This document shows positions 52,616 through 62,422 of a DNA stretch of 64,000 bases, one piece after another. The notes under the pieces are model-generated. The model did not search any database. It was not told the DNA's origin and was given only the letters and a program-made list of their open reading frames with translations. The position numbers and the translations under genes are program-made. Positions within the stretch are counted from its first letter, which is position 1; every line of letters begins with the position of its first letter. The DNA is from Roseofilum halophilum BLCC-M91 (GTDB lineage: Bacteria > Cyanobacteriota > Cyanobacteriia > Cyanobacteriales > Desertifilaceae), in assembly GCF_030068445.1 (NCBI RefSeq), contig NZ_JAQPOK010000084.1:1-64000 (forward strand), in the 5' to 3' direction.

Positions 52616-54058
52616 ATGTACCTGTACGAACACGACTCGACCACCGAAAGCCATATTGGACGGATGAATTGCTCTGATGGCCTTAGCGCCCACTCAACCC
52701 CCAATGTTCATAAAAGACTGGTAAAACGCACCCAGCAATTGGCCCAAGTTAACTTAGAGTTAGCGGATGAAGTCGCCAAGCGGAGACAAGTGGAAGAAAA
52801 ATATCGCTCCATGTTTGAGAATGCCATGGAGGGCATGTTTCAAAGCACCCCAGAGGGTGAGTTCATCAGTGCGAATCCCGCTCTGGCTGAGATTTACGGT
52901 TATTCTAGTGTAGAAGCCCTGAAGGGTGAGGGAATTCAAGTAGGAGATCTTTATGTAGACAAAGACCGCCGCCAGGAGTTCGTTGAACAATTAACGAAGC
53001 AAGGACGGGTACGCGGTTTTGAATCGCAGATTCGCCGACCGGATGGGCAAGTGATTTGGATTTCGGAAACGGCCAGGGAAGTACGTGATGCAGACGGAAT
53101 CCTTCTTTATTATGAAGGCATGGTTCAGGATATCACCGATCGCAAACAGGCGGAATTGGCAATCAAAGAGTCAGAATCGTCTTATCGCCAACAGTCAGAG
53201 GCGCTGCAACAGGCTTTAGACCAGGTACAACTAGCCCAAAGTCAATTGGTGCAACAGGAAAAAATGTCTGCCTTGGGTCAGTTGGTTGCGGGAGTCGCCC
53301 ATGAGATTAATAATCCTGTCAGTTTTGTCTGTGGGAATCTGACCCACGCGATCGCCTATACTCAAGATTTATTAGAGTTAGTCGAACTCTACCAAACTCA
53401 CTATCCCGAACCCGTCGCCGAAATTCAAGAGGCCCAAGAAGATCTAGATGTAGAGTTTTTAGTCGAAGATTTACCCCAAGTGCTGACCTCCATGGAAGTG
53501 GGAGCCAACCGGATTAAACAACTGGTTCGGAGTCTGCGCCATTTTTCCCGTGCTGACGATCAAACCCTGCAACCGGTGGATCTCCATGAAGGTTTGGATA
53601 GCACCTTAATGATTTTACATAATCGCTTAAAAGCCAAGGGCAATCAACCAGAGATTGTGGTGCAAAAAAACTATGGTGAAATTCCCCAAGTGGTGGGATA
53701 TGGGGGACAACTCAATCAAGTTTTCATGAATTTGTTAAGTAATGCCATTGATGCGATTGAAGAAAAGCTCGAACAAGGGGGTTATGCTACAGAAAATCCC
53801 CAAATTGAGATTACCACGAGTTTACCCTCTGGCGATCGCGTAGAAATTCGCATCGCTGATAATGGCACAGGTATGACTTCAGAGGTTCAAGAGAAAGTGT
53901 TTAACACCTACTTTACTACCAAGCCTCTGGGCAAAGGCACAGGATTGGGACTATCCCTGAGTCAACAAATTATCGCTGAACGCCATAGCGGACAGTTGAA
54001 ATGTGAATCTCAACCCGGTGAGGGAACCACATTTATCATTGAGTTAACCTTGAAATAG
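52616..54058 (+). CDS. PAS-domain sensor histidine kinase, cytosolic
   Basis: A 480-residue soluble kinase. The N-terminal coiled coil (KRTQQLAQVNLELADEVAKR) leads to a PAS domain at residues about 65-180 (FENAMEGMFQSTPEGEFISANPALAEIYGYS and IRRPDGQVIWISETAR). A second coil precedes the HisKA region with His229 in GVAHEINNPVSF. The ATPase part has the N box NQVFMNLLSNAIDAIEE, G1 DNGTGM and G2 GKGTGLGLSLSQQI. No membrane span, so it senses a cytoplasmic signal. No response regulator gene is adjacent. The start is ATG 52616. Confidence 0.92.
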   Translation: MYLYEHDSTTESHIGRMNCSDGLSAHSTPNVHKRLVKRTQQLAQVNLELADEVAKRRQVEEKYRSMFENAMEGMFQSTPEGEFISANPALAEIYGYSSVEALKGEGIQVGDLYVDKDRRQEFVEQLTKQGRVRGFESQIRRPDGQVIWISETAREVRDADGILLYYEGMVQDITDRKQAELAIKESESSYRQQSEALQQALDQVQLAQSQLVQQEKMSALGQLVAGVAHEINNPVSFVCGNLTHAIAYTQDLLELVELYQTHYPEPVAEIQEAQEDLDVEFLVEDLPQVLTSMEVGANRIKQLVRSLRHFSRADDQTLQPVDLHEGLDSTLMILHNRLKAKGNQPEIVVQKNYGEIPQVVGYGGQLNQVFMNLLSNAIDAIEEKLEQGGYATENPQIEITTSLPSGDRVEIRIADNGTGMTSEVQEKVFNTYFTTKPLGKGTGLGLSLSQQIIAERHSGQLKCESQPGEGTTFIIELTLK

Positions 54059-54191
54059 GCTAGAGAATTGAGCCATTACCCATTACCCACTATATCGCTA
54101 TTGTGCCCAGGGTTCTCCTCTTTTTGATAATCAAGAATGGGTGAGCTGATGCCACCCATTCCCAGACCTGTCCCTGACGTTGACGGGCAAT

Positions 54192-54362
54192 TTATTCTTC
54201 TTCTTCATCCTCATCAGAAGGATAGACAAAATTGGATCGTCCTGTAAGAATGGACTTACCCAGAGACATAGCTTTCTGGGCTTCGAGTGCTGCCTTGCGT
54301 TTCCAGACAGCGCGACGCTGATTGCGTTTGGTTTTAGAGGTTTTCTTTTTGGGAACAGCCAT
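54192..54362 (-). CDS. rpmF: 50S ribosomal protein L32
   Basis: A 56-residue basic ribosomal protein. The N-terminus [20 protein letters not shown] is the L32 signature. The acidic tail ends SDEDEEEE, longer than usual but seen in cyanobacteria. Start at MAVPKKK; the longer frame upstream is not conserved. No zinc-binding cysteines are present, so this is the C-minus (zinc-independent) form. It is followed by a 72-nt gap to the next upstream gene. Confidence 0.95.
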   Translation of the reverse strand: MAVPKKKTSKTKRNQRRAVWKRKAALEAQKAMSLGKSILTGRSNFVYPSDEDEEEE

Positions 54363-54433
54363 AGGAAGAGGGTTATTTTTCCACAACCTTTCAATTGTAA
54401 GGTAAAAATGGGCTTGGGCCAAGATGATCCGGG

Positions 54434-54898
54434 TTATAGAAATTGGCGCAAATCAAATTCTGGGGGTGACTCTTGGGGATGCTGTTGCTTGAGTAACATC
54501 AGGGGCAGATGATGGGTGATATCAACAATACCGCGCAATTCATCTTGGAGGATCTGTAGCCCCCCATTGGCATATTCTTCAAGGATGTGGACTTGCTTGG
54601 CGATCGCCTCTGGGGAGGATAGGGAAAGCACGTTAACGTCTTCTGTTTTGGCGATCGCCAATAAGCGAATGGCGCGATCGTATCCTCGTGACCTAAAAAT
54701 TTCCCAGGCAATGGGGGCAGGTTCCTTAGCGATGGTGTCATCTAGGGGAACGGCTTGATTGCGCTGATAGCCTAGGGAAGCCGCAAACATCACCGCATCC
54801 GCATAGGTTTCAAACGGCGCATTATCCTCATCAGACTCAACCAACCGCTTGACCAACTCCCCCTTATCCTTTGCTAATCGAATGCGGTATCCTGCCAT
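54434..54898 (-). CDS. Putative DNA phosphorothioation-associated protein 4-like
   Basis: A 154-residue soluble protein. [15 protein letters not shown], the [23 protein letters not shown] block and [22 protein letters not shown] resemble a family named for its link to DNA phosphorothioation (dnd) systems. My recognition is from memory and moderate. No dnd genes occur in the window; instead it sits between rpmF and psb28. It may be a solitary member with a different role. Confidence 0.5.
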   Translation of the reverse strand: MAGYRIRLAKDKGELVKRLVESDEDNAPFETYADAVMFAASLGYQRNQAVPLDDTIAKEPAPIAWEIFRSRGYDRAIRLLAIAKTEDVNVLSLSSPEAIAKQVHILEEYANGGLQILQDELRGIVDITHHLPLMLLKQQHPQESPPEFDLRQFL

Positions 54899-54953
54899 CC
54901 TATTCCTCTTGATTCAGCAAGTCGCTGGGGACGAGGTTCGTCCCAAGGATGTC

Positions 54954-55289
54954 TTATGCTTTCTGAAACCCTAAACCATTTTCTTGAGCGTAGCGTTCCA
55001 TAAAGCGCATAAACCGATCCCACTCAGCCTCTCCCTGCATTAGCAAGAAGGCTTCCACCGTAGTGGGTTTACCATCAATAAACTTAGCCGTCACTTCCCG
55101 ACTGACCAATTCTCCCTCTTCATCAATCAGATGCAACCCGGTTACTTCATCGGTATTACCTTCCTTAAAGACGGTGGGATCGGAAAAAACAAACGTTGCT
55201 GTACCACTACTTTTATCTTTAGCACGGGTTAGACGCACTTCCGGGACATCCTTTTCTGTGATGCCTTTGGTTAACTGGATTTCTGCCAT
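54954..55289 (-). CDS. psb28: Photosystem II assembly factor Psb28
   Basis: A 111-residue peripheral thylakoid protein that binds CP47-containing assembly intermediates and is not in mature photosystem II (family knowledge). The typical N-terminus is [20 protein letters not shown], followed by [25 protein letters not shown] and the C-terminal [19 protein letters not shown]. Length is standard (about 110). The 101-nt gap to the RCK gene may hold its promoter. It is upstream of the dnd-associated-like gene by 55 nt on the same strand. Confidence 0.94.
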   Translation of the reverse strand: MAEIQLTKGITEKDVPEVRLTRAKDKSSGTATFVFSDPTVFKEGNTDEVTGLHLIDEEGELVSREVTAKFIDGKPTTVEAFLLMQGEAEWDRFMRFMERYAQENGLGFQKA

Positions 55290-55390
55290 CTTTTTATGAT
55301 TTAGTGTAATTCAAACGGATTGAAGGTGTTTTACTATCATCTCAGTCTCAGGACACTTGTGCAACTATAGCCCTGGGCGCTGGTGATGGA

Positions 55391-57454
55391 TTAAGGCCGG
55401 ATTAATTGGGCTTTTACTCGCGATCGCTTTAATTCTCGCACTAAACGCTCCGCTTGATGCAGATAGAGCCGTTTTGGTAAGATGTGGGGCAAGTTATTCA
55501 TCAACTCACGAGCGCTGCTTAAACGATATCCAACAATCCGAGCAATCACATTAGCGCCATCAAAAGCCGAATCCATGCTCAAGGCAGAATCGATACGAAC
55601 CTGGCAAGTTGGCGCAGCTATGGTTCCTTGCTCAATCCGTTTTAATCCTTCAATGGCGGACAATACCACAATGCGATCGCCCACTGCCAGCAGCAGATCG
55701 TCAGAAGGCATCAAAGTTGCCGTCTCTGTTGACGTTTGATGAAGAACCACGACTACCCCATAGCCATAAGCCACTTCACTAATCAGTAATCCATGTAATG
55801 TATCAATCGGTTCAATTTGATATTCCGTGACTAAAATGGTTTGATGATAGCGAAACAGACTAATAATATTTTCACCAAAGGCCGCTCCTGCAAAGGCTTC
55901 TGCTGCTACTTCATAGGTTCCCAAAATTTGCACATTGGTCAGTAAATGACTTAAATATCGGCTCAAGCCTTGGCCATACGTGCCAATCACTAAATGAGTG
56001 TTAGGATTCAACCGCCGAGCCATGAGTGCAATTTCCAGATTCAGCATTTCATTATTTGTGGTAATAATCACACTTTTAGCCGTCCTGACATTGGCTTGAG
56101 TTAGGCTTTCGGTTAAATTGCCGACAACTAGGGGAATATGGGGGAATAAACTTTGATCGAACTTGGGATTAAAGGGAATAGCGACGATCGCTTGTTCTAG
56201 ATTATCCAAGAAACTCGCGACCTGTTGACCGAGGCGATCGAGTCCCACTAAAATTAAATGATCCGTTTTAGGAATGGGAGGACGGCGACGCAATAATTCA
56301 AACTTAGAGGAAAGAATTGCTTCAGTGAGCAGAGCATACAAAACACCCACAAATGCTGTACCCACCAAGGTGAGAGTAAAGGCAAATAACTGTAAACCTG
56401 GAGGAATTTTGGCGACCGGTTCTAAGTGGCCAAACAATTCTCCATAGTCTCCGAGCAAAAGAATCCCTGTTGCATAAAAGGCATAAAGCCAGGTGGTATT
56501 GGGATAGTAAAATTTAAATAAAGTTGTGCCTAGAATTAATAGCACAAGGACAATAACGCCATTGATTATTGCGACTTTTCGTACTCCACTCATCAAAAAA
56601 CGAGTTTTGAATTTTTGCCCTTGCAACTGCCAAAAATTAACATTAAACAGTTGCTTTTGCACCAAATGGCGGCATCTAGCCCCAAGCGTTTGAGGTCTTC
56701 CGGATTCAGACCCATTTCTCCTGAATTTGGGGCCTTGTCGGCCATCGGTCAGTGAAAACTTTTCTACCACTTCGACATAAACGACTGTATCTCCTGTTCT
56801 CACAATCTTCTGGGGATTCCACTGATAAAAATCCGGCACTAATCCCGGTCTGGGGAGATAAAATAACACCCGTCGCTTACTGGTATTGAGGTCTTGAAGC
56901 GATCGCGCATTACACCATCGATGACCCTCTTCTAGTCGATGGGCAATCACTTGCAGATTTTGACCCTCTAGTTCAAAAAACCCCAAGGTTTGGGCCCCCA
57001 AACCTGCCAAACCAAAGGCACTGGCGATCATTTGCGTCGGTTCAGCCGCAAAAAAATTACCCAACTGTTCGCTCAACAGTTGATTCAAATTATGGGCCGC
57101 AGAACGCACTACAATTCTGACACTGGGATTTAGTTGCCGTACCGCTAAGGTGGTTTGGGCATTAACTTCTTCATCACTGGTGACAATTAACACTGTCCGA
57201 CAGGTTTGAATCTGAGCCTGTTCGAGAATATGGGGTTGCCGACAGTCTCCGACAATCAAGGTATCCAATAATTGAGGAACCTTAGATAATTCCCATTGAG
57301 CAGGAGGTCTTTTTTCAATGGCACTGACAACGACTCCAAAATTCTTCAGAGCAATCACACATTCTTGACCGAGACGACCTAATCCACAGATCAAAAAGCG
57401 ATCGCCATTTGACTCTGGAGCATTGGCTTCTGATGCAGTCGAAAGCGTTGACAT
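55391..57454 (-). CDS. RCK/TrkA-N potassium-channel-like protein
   Basis: A 687-residue protein. Residues about 18-150 form a first TrkA-N/RCK nucleotide-binding domain (LICGLGRLGQECVIAL). Residues about 280-395 hold two to three membrane helices (AIINGVIVLVLLILGTTLF, LQLFAFTLTLVGTAFVGVLY). Residues about 400-640 hold a second RCK domain (LILVGLDRLGQQVASFL) plus a TrkA-C-like end. The selectivity filter expected as TVGYGD is not seen; between the helices the sequence reads TGILLLGDYGEL. It may be an atypical channel or a regulator. Upstream overlap with the TPR gene is absent (44-nt gap). Confidence 0.8.
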   Translation of the reverse strand: MSTLSTASEANAPESNGDRFLICGLGRLGQECVIALKNFGVVVSAIEKRPPAQWELSKVPQLLDTLIVGDCRQPHILEQAQIQTCRTVLIVTSDEEVNAQTTLAVRQLNPSVRIVVRSAAHNLNQLLSEQLGNFFAAEPTQMIASAFGLAGLGAQTLGFFELEGQNLQVIAHRLEEGHRWCNARSLQDLNTSKRRVLFYLPRPGLVPDFYQWNPQKIVRTGDTVVYVEVVEKFSLTDGRQGPKFRRNGSESGRPQTLGARCRHLVQKQLFNVNFWQLQGQKFKTRFLMSGVRKVAIINGVIVLVLLILGTTLFKFYYPNTTWLYAFYATGILLLGDYGELFGHLEPVAKIPPGLQLFAFTLTLVGTAFVGVLYALLTEAILSSKFELLRRRPPIPKTDHLILVGLDRLGQQVASFLDNLEQAIVAIPFNPKFDQSLFPHIPLVVGNLTESLTQANVRTAKSVIITTNNEMLNLEIALMARRLNPNTHLVIGTYGQGLSRYLSHLLTNVQILGTYEVAAEAFAGAAFGENIISLFRYHQTILVTEYQIEPIDTLHGLLISEVAYGYGVVVVLHQTSTETATLMPSDDLLLAVGDRIVVLSAIEGLKRIEQGTIAAPTCQVRIDSALSMDSAFDGANVIARIVGYRLSSARELMNNLPHILPKRLYLHQAERLVRELKRSRVKAQLIRP

Positions 57455-57498
57455 AACCTGGTTTCTCCCTTAAAGCATGGGAAACAAGTAAGAGGGGG

Positions 57499-59169
57499 TT
57501 ACTGCAATGCTGTTAATGCTTGTTGCACTTGAAAGATGACTGTAGACCAATCTCCGGGTTGGGTTTGGCGAAATAAGCGGACGGTGGGATACCAGGGACT
57601 GTCAACGCGCAGGAGCATCCACCGCCAATCACAGCTAAAGTGTAAAAGTATCCACGTGGGTTTGCCTAATGTGGCTCCTAAGTGGGCGATCGCCGTATCC
57701 ACCGTAATCACTAGATCCAGTTGCCGGATAATCTGCGCGGTATCCAGAAAGTCCTCACAGTCTGGGTGGAAGGGGTGGATGGGGGTTGGCTCGATTGGCT
57801 CTATTTGCTGGCAATTATCGCCCTCAGAACTGTCTTTTTGCAGGCTATAAAATTGCACCTTGTCGCAATTGAACAGGGGCTGTAAGTCAGAAAATGAACA
57901 GGATCGCAGATAATTATTGGGATGTTCCCAGTTGCCTTGCCACCCTAATCCCACTTTCAGTTTACCTGGTGTTTCTGGAAGCATTAGATTTTCAGGAAGA
58001 TCGGGTAAGGCAAAGGGAAGCGGGGGCGCAATGGTGTTTAAGGAAGTTTTGCTCAGGTGAGGTAAACTCATTAACGATGCATGTTCATCAAAGGACGGCA
58101 GGGTTTCTTCCCTAGTCACAATTTGCTCAACCTGCGGCAAGGTGGCAAATAGACGCTTCAAAGGTTGGCGACATTCGAGGATAATTTTGGCTCCCTGTTC
58201 TTTTACCCAGGGGAGATAGCGGATCATTTGTATCATGTCCCCTAAACCTTGTTCGCTATAGAGCATGAGGGTTTTACCGGCTAGGGGTTCACCGTTCCAA
58301 GAGGGTTGGGTAAGGTTGCCTGTGGTGAATTCTTCGGTTTTCCAGCGCCATTCATATTCACTAAACCCTTGTTCGAGAAAACCGAGACTGAGCAGTGCAA
58401 AGGCAAGTCCGGTATGGGCTTTGGGTTCTTCGGGGTTAAGTTTTAGGCATTTTTGATAGGCAAGGATGGCTTCGGCGATATGACCCTGTGGGATGAGGGC
58501 ATTACCGAGGGTATAATAGACTTCAGTATAGTTGGGGTTCGCTTGGAGAGCGCGATGATAATAAGCGATCGCCTCTTGACGACGTTTAAGGTTAATTCCG
58601 GTCACTTTTTCTTGCTCTTGTAGGGTATTGCCCAAATTCAGCAGCGCTTGGGCAAAGTTAGGATTAAGATTCAAGGCTTGCTGGTAATAGGTAATGGCGC
58701 GATCGAAGTCCTGCTGTGCCTTATAGAGATTACCGAGATTATAGAAGCTTTCCACCTGATTCGGATCGATGGCGATCGCCTGTTCATAAGCGCGTTTAGC
58801 TTGCTCGACCTGATTTTGCTGATGGTAGAGTAAGCCCAGATTACTGTAAGCCCCTGCATGACTCGGTTGTAGCTCTAAGAGAACTTGATAACAGGCGATC
58901 GCCTCCTCTTTGCGTTCGCTGGCACCGAGAGCGTTACCCAAGTTAAACCGCGCTTCAATAAAATCGGGTTTGAGGGCGATCGCCCTTTGGTAATGGGCGA
59001 TCGCCTCCTCTAACTTTCCCTGTCCCCGCGCTACCATCCCCAATAAACACAGCACATTCGTATTCTCTGGTTCTTGCTGCACAATTTGCCCATACACCTC
59101 TTCCGCTTGGGCATATTTTCCCTGTTGGTGATAGGTCAAGCCTTGTTTTAATAATTCTTCGGTAGACAT
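57499..59169 (-). CDS. TPR-repeat protein with glycosyltransferase (GT9/ADP-heptose type) C-terminus
   Basis: A 556-residue protein. The N-terminal 280 residues contain about eight TPRs (AIAHYQRAIALKPDFIEARF, AYSNLGLLYHQQNQVEQA, and so on), a helical solenoid for protein contacts. The C-terminal part carries a GT-B-like fold: LMLYSEQGLGDMIQMIRYLP, ILECRQPL and a DTAIAHLGATLGKPTWIL motif similar to GT9/ADP-heptose and O-GlcNAc-like transferases. The acceptor and donor are unknown. It is 20 nt upstream of bciB's stop on the same strand as the neighbouring genes. Confidence 0.86.
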   Translation of the reverse strand: MSTEELLKQGLTYHQQGKYAQAEEVYGQIVQQEPENTNVLCLLGMVARGQGKLEEAIAHYQRAIALKPDFIEARFNLGNALGASERKEEAIACYQVLLELQPSHAGAYSNLGLLYHQQNQVEQAKRAYEQAIAIDPNQVESFYNLGNLYKAQQDFDRAITYYQQALNLNPNFAQALLNLGNTLQEQEKVTGINLKRRQEAIAYYHRALQANPNYTEVYYTLGNALIPQGHIAEAILAYQKCLKLNPEEPKAHTGLAFALLSLGFLEQGFSEYEWRWKTEEFTTGNLTQPSWNGEPLAGKTLMLYSEQGLGDMIQMIRYLPWVKEQGAKIILECRQPLKRLFATLPQVEQIVTREETLPSFDEHASLMSLPHLSKTSLNTIAPPLPFALPDLPENLMLPETPGKLKVGLGWQGNWEHPNNYLRSCSFSDLQPLFNCDKVQFYSLQKDSSEGDNCQQIEPIEPTPIHPFHPDCEDFLDTAQIIRQLDLVITVDTAIAHLGATLGKPTWILLHFSCDWRWMLLRVDSPWYPTVRLFRQTQPGDWSTVIFQVQQALTALQ

Positions 59170-59189
59170 TCATTGTTAATTATTTATTA

Positions 59190-60389
59190 TTAATTCTCTG
59201 GCAACTGATACTGATCCACGATTTTCTTCGCAAACTCTGGTACGTGCTGCTCTAATTTTTGTGGATAGTTGCGCTTCGTATACAGATAGTTGCGGGTAAA
59301 GTGGGAATCAATGGAAAAGCGGGCATATTCTAACCCTTTGGGGCCGATTTTTTCGATGACTACCCCCATTAATTTGGCTGCCCACATGGGGAGAGTCACC
59401 CCTTGATCGTAGGCGGGAATACTTTGTTGAACCGCTTGACGGCGATCGCCTTTCGACATCACTGGCTGAGTTTCCAGTTGCTCCATCGCCAGATCTAGCA
59501 TCTCTTTGCCCGTATCATTGCGAACCACAATCCACTGCCACCCGAAGGGCGCACCCATATAGCCCACGACTAAATCGGCAAGGGAGTTCACATAGTCAAA
59601 GCATGTCATACACGACGGTGCGAACACATCCTTAAGTTGATTGGTCTTCAGTCCGAAAAAGGGCACGGTTTCCGTAGAGCCATCCTCATGTTTGAAATGC
59701 ACCCGGAAATCCTGCATAAACTCATAATGAACGACGGTTTCCGGCGATCGGCTGGTGGTTTCCAAAAACTTTTGCAACCCCGCGCGAGTCACATTATCCA
59801 CACAAGGCGTTCCCAACACATAGAGCTTCTCTAGCCCCAATTCCTTCTCAACCGCTCGCAGGGCTTGAATTTGACAGCCCACCCCGATCGCCAGCAAGCG
59901 CTTCATCCCCGACTGTTCCACCTGCTCCAAAATCGACAAATTTGGGGAAAGGGTCGGCTTATTCACTCGTGCCGCCAAAATTTCCTCTGGAGTGCGGGCA
60001 ATCACGGGCATCGGTTGAAATCGATCCTCCGGGGTGTTTTGGACGCACACAACCCCTTCTACCTTGCCCTGAGTCAACATTTCAATGGCGATGGTACTCA
60101 CAATTCCCGTCCATTGCGCCCCCTCGATGGGTTCTAGTTTCCGAGCCGCCATCATTTCCTGATGAACGCCAAAATAGAGTTCATCTTCATTATCCAATTG
60201 GCGATCGCGCCCATGACTTTGGATTTCCAGTTCCGGAATCTGCTGATTAATAAACGCGCAGGCTTCCTTAACATAGTGAATATAGTAAGTATCGCACAGT
60301 CCACATTCACTACAGAGTTCTTTCGCCGGACGCACACTACCGGGTTTGATAGCTCTGGCTTTATGGTGTTTGGGAGCAGTAGAAGTCAT
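59190..60389 (-). CDS. bciB: Divinyl-chlorophyllide a 8-vinyl reductase
   Basis: A 399-residue iron-sulfur flavoprotein of the F420H2-dehydrogenase beta family that reduces the 8-vinyl group of divinyl-chlorophyllide using ferredoxin. Cysteine motifs are CSECGLCDTYYIHYV, GVGCQIQALRAV, GTPCVDNVTR and CMTCFDYVNSLADLVVGYMG. The overall sequence fits the cyanobacterial Slr1923-type enzyme closely. It is essential for monovinyl chlorophyll a in most cyanobacteria. The ATG is followed by the usual TSTAPKHHKARAIKPG. It belongs to the chlorophyll pathway but has no other chlorophyll genes next to it. Confidence 0.95.
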   Translation of the reverse strand: MTSTAPKHHKARAIKPGSVRPAKELCSECGLCDTYYIHYVKEACAFINQQIPELEIQSHGRDRQLDNEDELYFGVHQEMMAARKLEPIEGAQWTGIVSTIAIEMLTQGKVEGVVCVQNTPEDRFQPMPVIARTPEEILAARVNKPTLSPNLSILEQVEQSGMKRLLAIGVGCQIQALRAVEKELGLEKLYVLGTPCVDNVTRAGLQKFLETTSRSPETVVHYEFMQDFRVHFKHEDGSTETVPFFGLKTNQLKDVFAPSCMTCFDYVNSLADLVVGYMGAPFGWQWIVVRNDTGKEMLDLAMEQLETQPVMSKGDRRQAVQQSIPAYDQGVTLPMWAAKLMGVVIEKIGPKGLEYARFSIDSHFTRNYLYTKRNYPQKLEQHVPEFAKKIVDQYQLPEN

Positions 60390-60467
60390 GGGGGCAATAC
60401 AGAATCACAAAAAGGACAACTTCTTACTACCATACCGCGTTAAGGAGTCATAAGTAATCCCCAACTC

Positions 60468-61415
60468 TTATTCCCCATTGCCAGCATGTAGCGCTCCAAT
60501 TTTAGATTGGAAAAACTCCTCTAAGGACTGACGGGCTAATTTTAACTCCAGCAGTTCGGCATCCATTAACCGCAAACTGGCGATAAAATCATAGGGATTC
60601 CCTTGAACTTCACCGATCCAACAGCCGCGATCGAAGGAAAGATTGGGAATCCAGCGTTTAATCACCTCTAAAGTGCCTCCTTTACCTCGTGCTTGGTAGG
60701 ATTGCACTTGACCTAAGAGTTCATCTAAAGAACCACAACAAATTAACTCCCCTTGGGATAAAATGGCGATGCGATCGCACACCTGCTCCACATCGGACAA
60801 AATATGGGAATTAAAGAACAGAGTCTTCCCAGCCTGCTTCAGGGATAAAATAATCTCGCGGATCTGATAGCGCCCAATGGGATCTAGCCCGGACATGGGT
60901 TCATCGAGAAAGACTACTTCTGGATCGTTAATTAAGGCTTGAGCAAAGCCAATGCGCTGCTTCATTCCCTTAGAATATTGGCGCAGTTGTTTGCTTTTGG
61001 CGGTTTTGATATCTAATCCCACCTGTTCCAACAGTTCGGGGATGCGGGTACGAGCAACCGTGGTGGGAATTTGGAACAAACCGGCGGTAAAGAGTAAAAA
61101 CTCCCAGCCAGTGAGATAATCGTAGTAATAGGCATTTTCGGGCAAATAGCCAATCCGTTGCTTAATGTGGCGATCGCCTAACGGACGACCCAGCAACACC
61201 CCCCGTCCAGAAGTTGGGCGTACAATTCCCAGTAACGTCTTCAGGAGCGTCGTCTTCCCTGCCCCATTGGGCCCGAGTAAACCAAAGGTTTCTCCAGGAT
61301 ACACCCTCACAGAGCAAGATTTCAGGGATTCTATCTTCTGGTTTAACCAAAACCCCGTCCGGTAAACCTTACTCAAATCCCAAGTTTCAATTACACACGC
61401 AGTTGCTTCAGTCAT
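60468..61415 (-). CDS. ABC transporter ATP-binding protein
   Basis: A 315-residue ATPase. The Walker A is LLGPNGAGKTTLLKTLLG. The signature loop is YSKGMKQRIGFAQAL (Ser-Lys-Gly-Met variant). The Walker B is VVFLDEPMSGLD, with the D-loop and the switch His in FFNSHI. The N-terminal WDLSKVYRTGFWLNQKIESL is an ABC-2 exporter-type start. The 80-residue C-terminal extension may contact a permease. No permease gene lies nearby, so the membrane partner must be elsewhere. It precedes bciB on the same strand with a 78-nt gap. Confidence 0.93.
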   Translation of the reverse strand: MTEATACVIETWDLSKVYRTGFWLNQKIESLKSCSVRVYPGETFGLLGPNGAGKTTLLKTLLGIVRPTSGRGVLLGRPLGDRHIKQRIGYLPENAYYYDYLTGWEFLLFTAGLFQIPTTVARTRIPELLEQVGLDIKTAKSKQLRQYSKGMKQRIGFAQALINDPEVVFLDEPMSGLDPIGRYQIREIILSLKQAGKTLFFNSHILSDVEQVCDRIAILSQGELICCGSLDELLGQVQSYQARGKGGTLEVIKRWIPNLSFDRGCWIGEVQGNPYDFIASLRLMDAELLELKLARQSLEEFFQSKIGALHAGNGE

Positions 61416-61470
61416 AGGTCACGTCAGGGCGCAATAAGTATTGATAAGTAATGAGTAAGGCTGATAACCT

Positions 61471-61496
61471 GCCATTACCCATTACCCATTACCAGG
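61471..61496. repeat. CCATTACCC heptamer run
   Basis: Three CCATTAC-type heptamers in the spacer between the ABC ATPase and the DUF1822 gene (CCATTACCCATTACCCATTA). Confidence 0.7.
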
Positions 61497-61510
61497 ATTT
61501 AGCACTCGCT

Positions 61511-62422
61511 CTAGATCATAAACCATTCCGTGATACTAATATCCCCCAGGGAAACTTTAACCGAAAAGCGATCGCCCCGTTCAGCACTAAAATCGAGTTG
61601 CATAGATTTCGTACTTCTAGAAGAGGCTTGCATGACGACCTCATCTTCGTCATCTAAAATCGACAATTGCAGGTTTGGGGGTAAATGGGATTGGTTCCCT
61701 AGGGGATAGACTTGTACAAAAATATCAAATTCTTCATGCACCATCGGATGAATACCTATAAATAATCCAATGGGTTCACCGTTGGGGTCTAATTGTAACT
61801 TTTTGCCCCGTTCGCAGTGGGCAGGCGCAGAAGCGGTAGCACTAGGATATCTAAAATTTAAAGCCATTTGGGGTTGGGAGGTTGACCAAAATTCCCTCCA
61901 AGTTTGCCAACCGGAGGCCAGCCTATCCTCTAAATTGTCTAACCATTCGGTCAGCATCACTGGATGCAAATGTTCCAAGAGGGTATCGAGGGAGTAAAAT
62001 TCAGTTAAGGGAACTTCTGAATCATAGACCTGGGGGAGATATCCCACAAGATTGGCTTCTGTGAGATCTGCGTTGAGTTGAACGGCAATATAAGCCAGGC
62101 GATCGCCCCAGGTTTCTGGCGGAATAATACACTTAGATGCTCCCGGTAAAACGGGCCGACACTCCACTCGACCTTTGCCCTTAATCCATAGGTCAGCACT
62201 ATTAGAAAGAGATTGCAAAATGGGTTGATGACTGTTAGAGGTTTCCCAATCAGGAACGAGATCGAACCATTCTAAGTAGGTTTTCACCGCCTGAATCGCT
62301 AATGTATTCAGATAAACTTGTTTCGCTTTACCCGGATCGGCTTGATTTTGGGCACATTGGGCTGCCTGCTCATGGGCATTCAGGGTTAAGGGCATGGTGA
62401 TTGTAGGATTAGTTTTCATCAT
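61511..62422 (-). CDS. DUF1822 family protein
   Basis: A 303-residue protein of the cyanobacterial DUF1822 family. The N-terminal part has KQVYLNTLAIQAVKTYLEWF and DLVPDWETSNSHQP, and the mid part WGDRLAYIAVQLNADLTEANLVGYLP. The C-terminal part has beta-rich stretches (GLFIGIHPMVHEEFDIFVQV). The function is unknown; DUF1822 members are often encoded next to sigma-like genes. Its first codons overlap the upstream sigma-like gene by 14 nt, so the two are translationally coupled and may act together. Confidence 0.85.
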   Translation of the reverse strand: MMKTNPTITMPLTLNAHEQAAQCAQNQADPGKAKQVYLNTLAIQAVKTYLEWFDLVPDWETSNSHQPILQSLSNSADLWIKGKGRVECRPVLPGASKCIIPPETWGDRLAYIAVQLNADLTEANLVGYLPQVYDSEVPLTEFYSLDTLLEHLHPVMLTEWLDNLEDRLASGWQTWREFWSTSQPQMALNFRYPSATASAPAHCERGKKLQLDPNGEPIGLFIGIHPMVHEEFDIFVQVYPLGNQSHLPPNLQLSILDDEDEVVMQASSRSTKSMQLDFSAERGDRFSVKVSLGDISITEWFMI

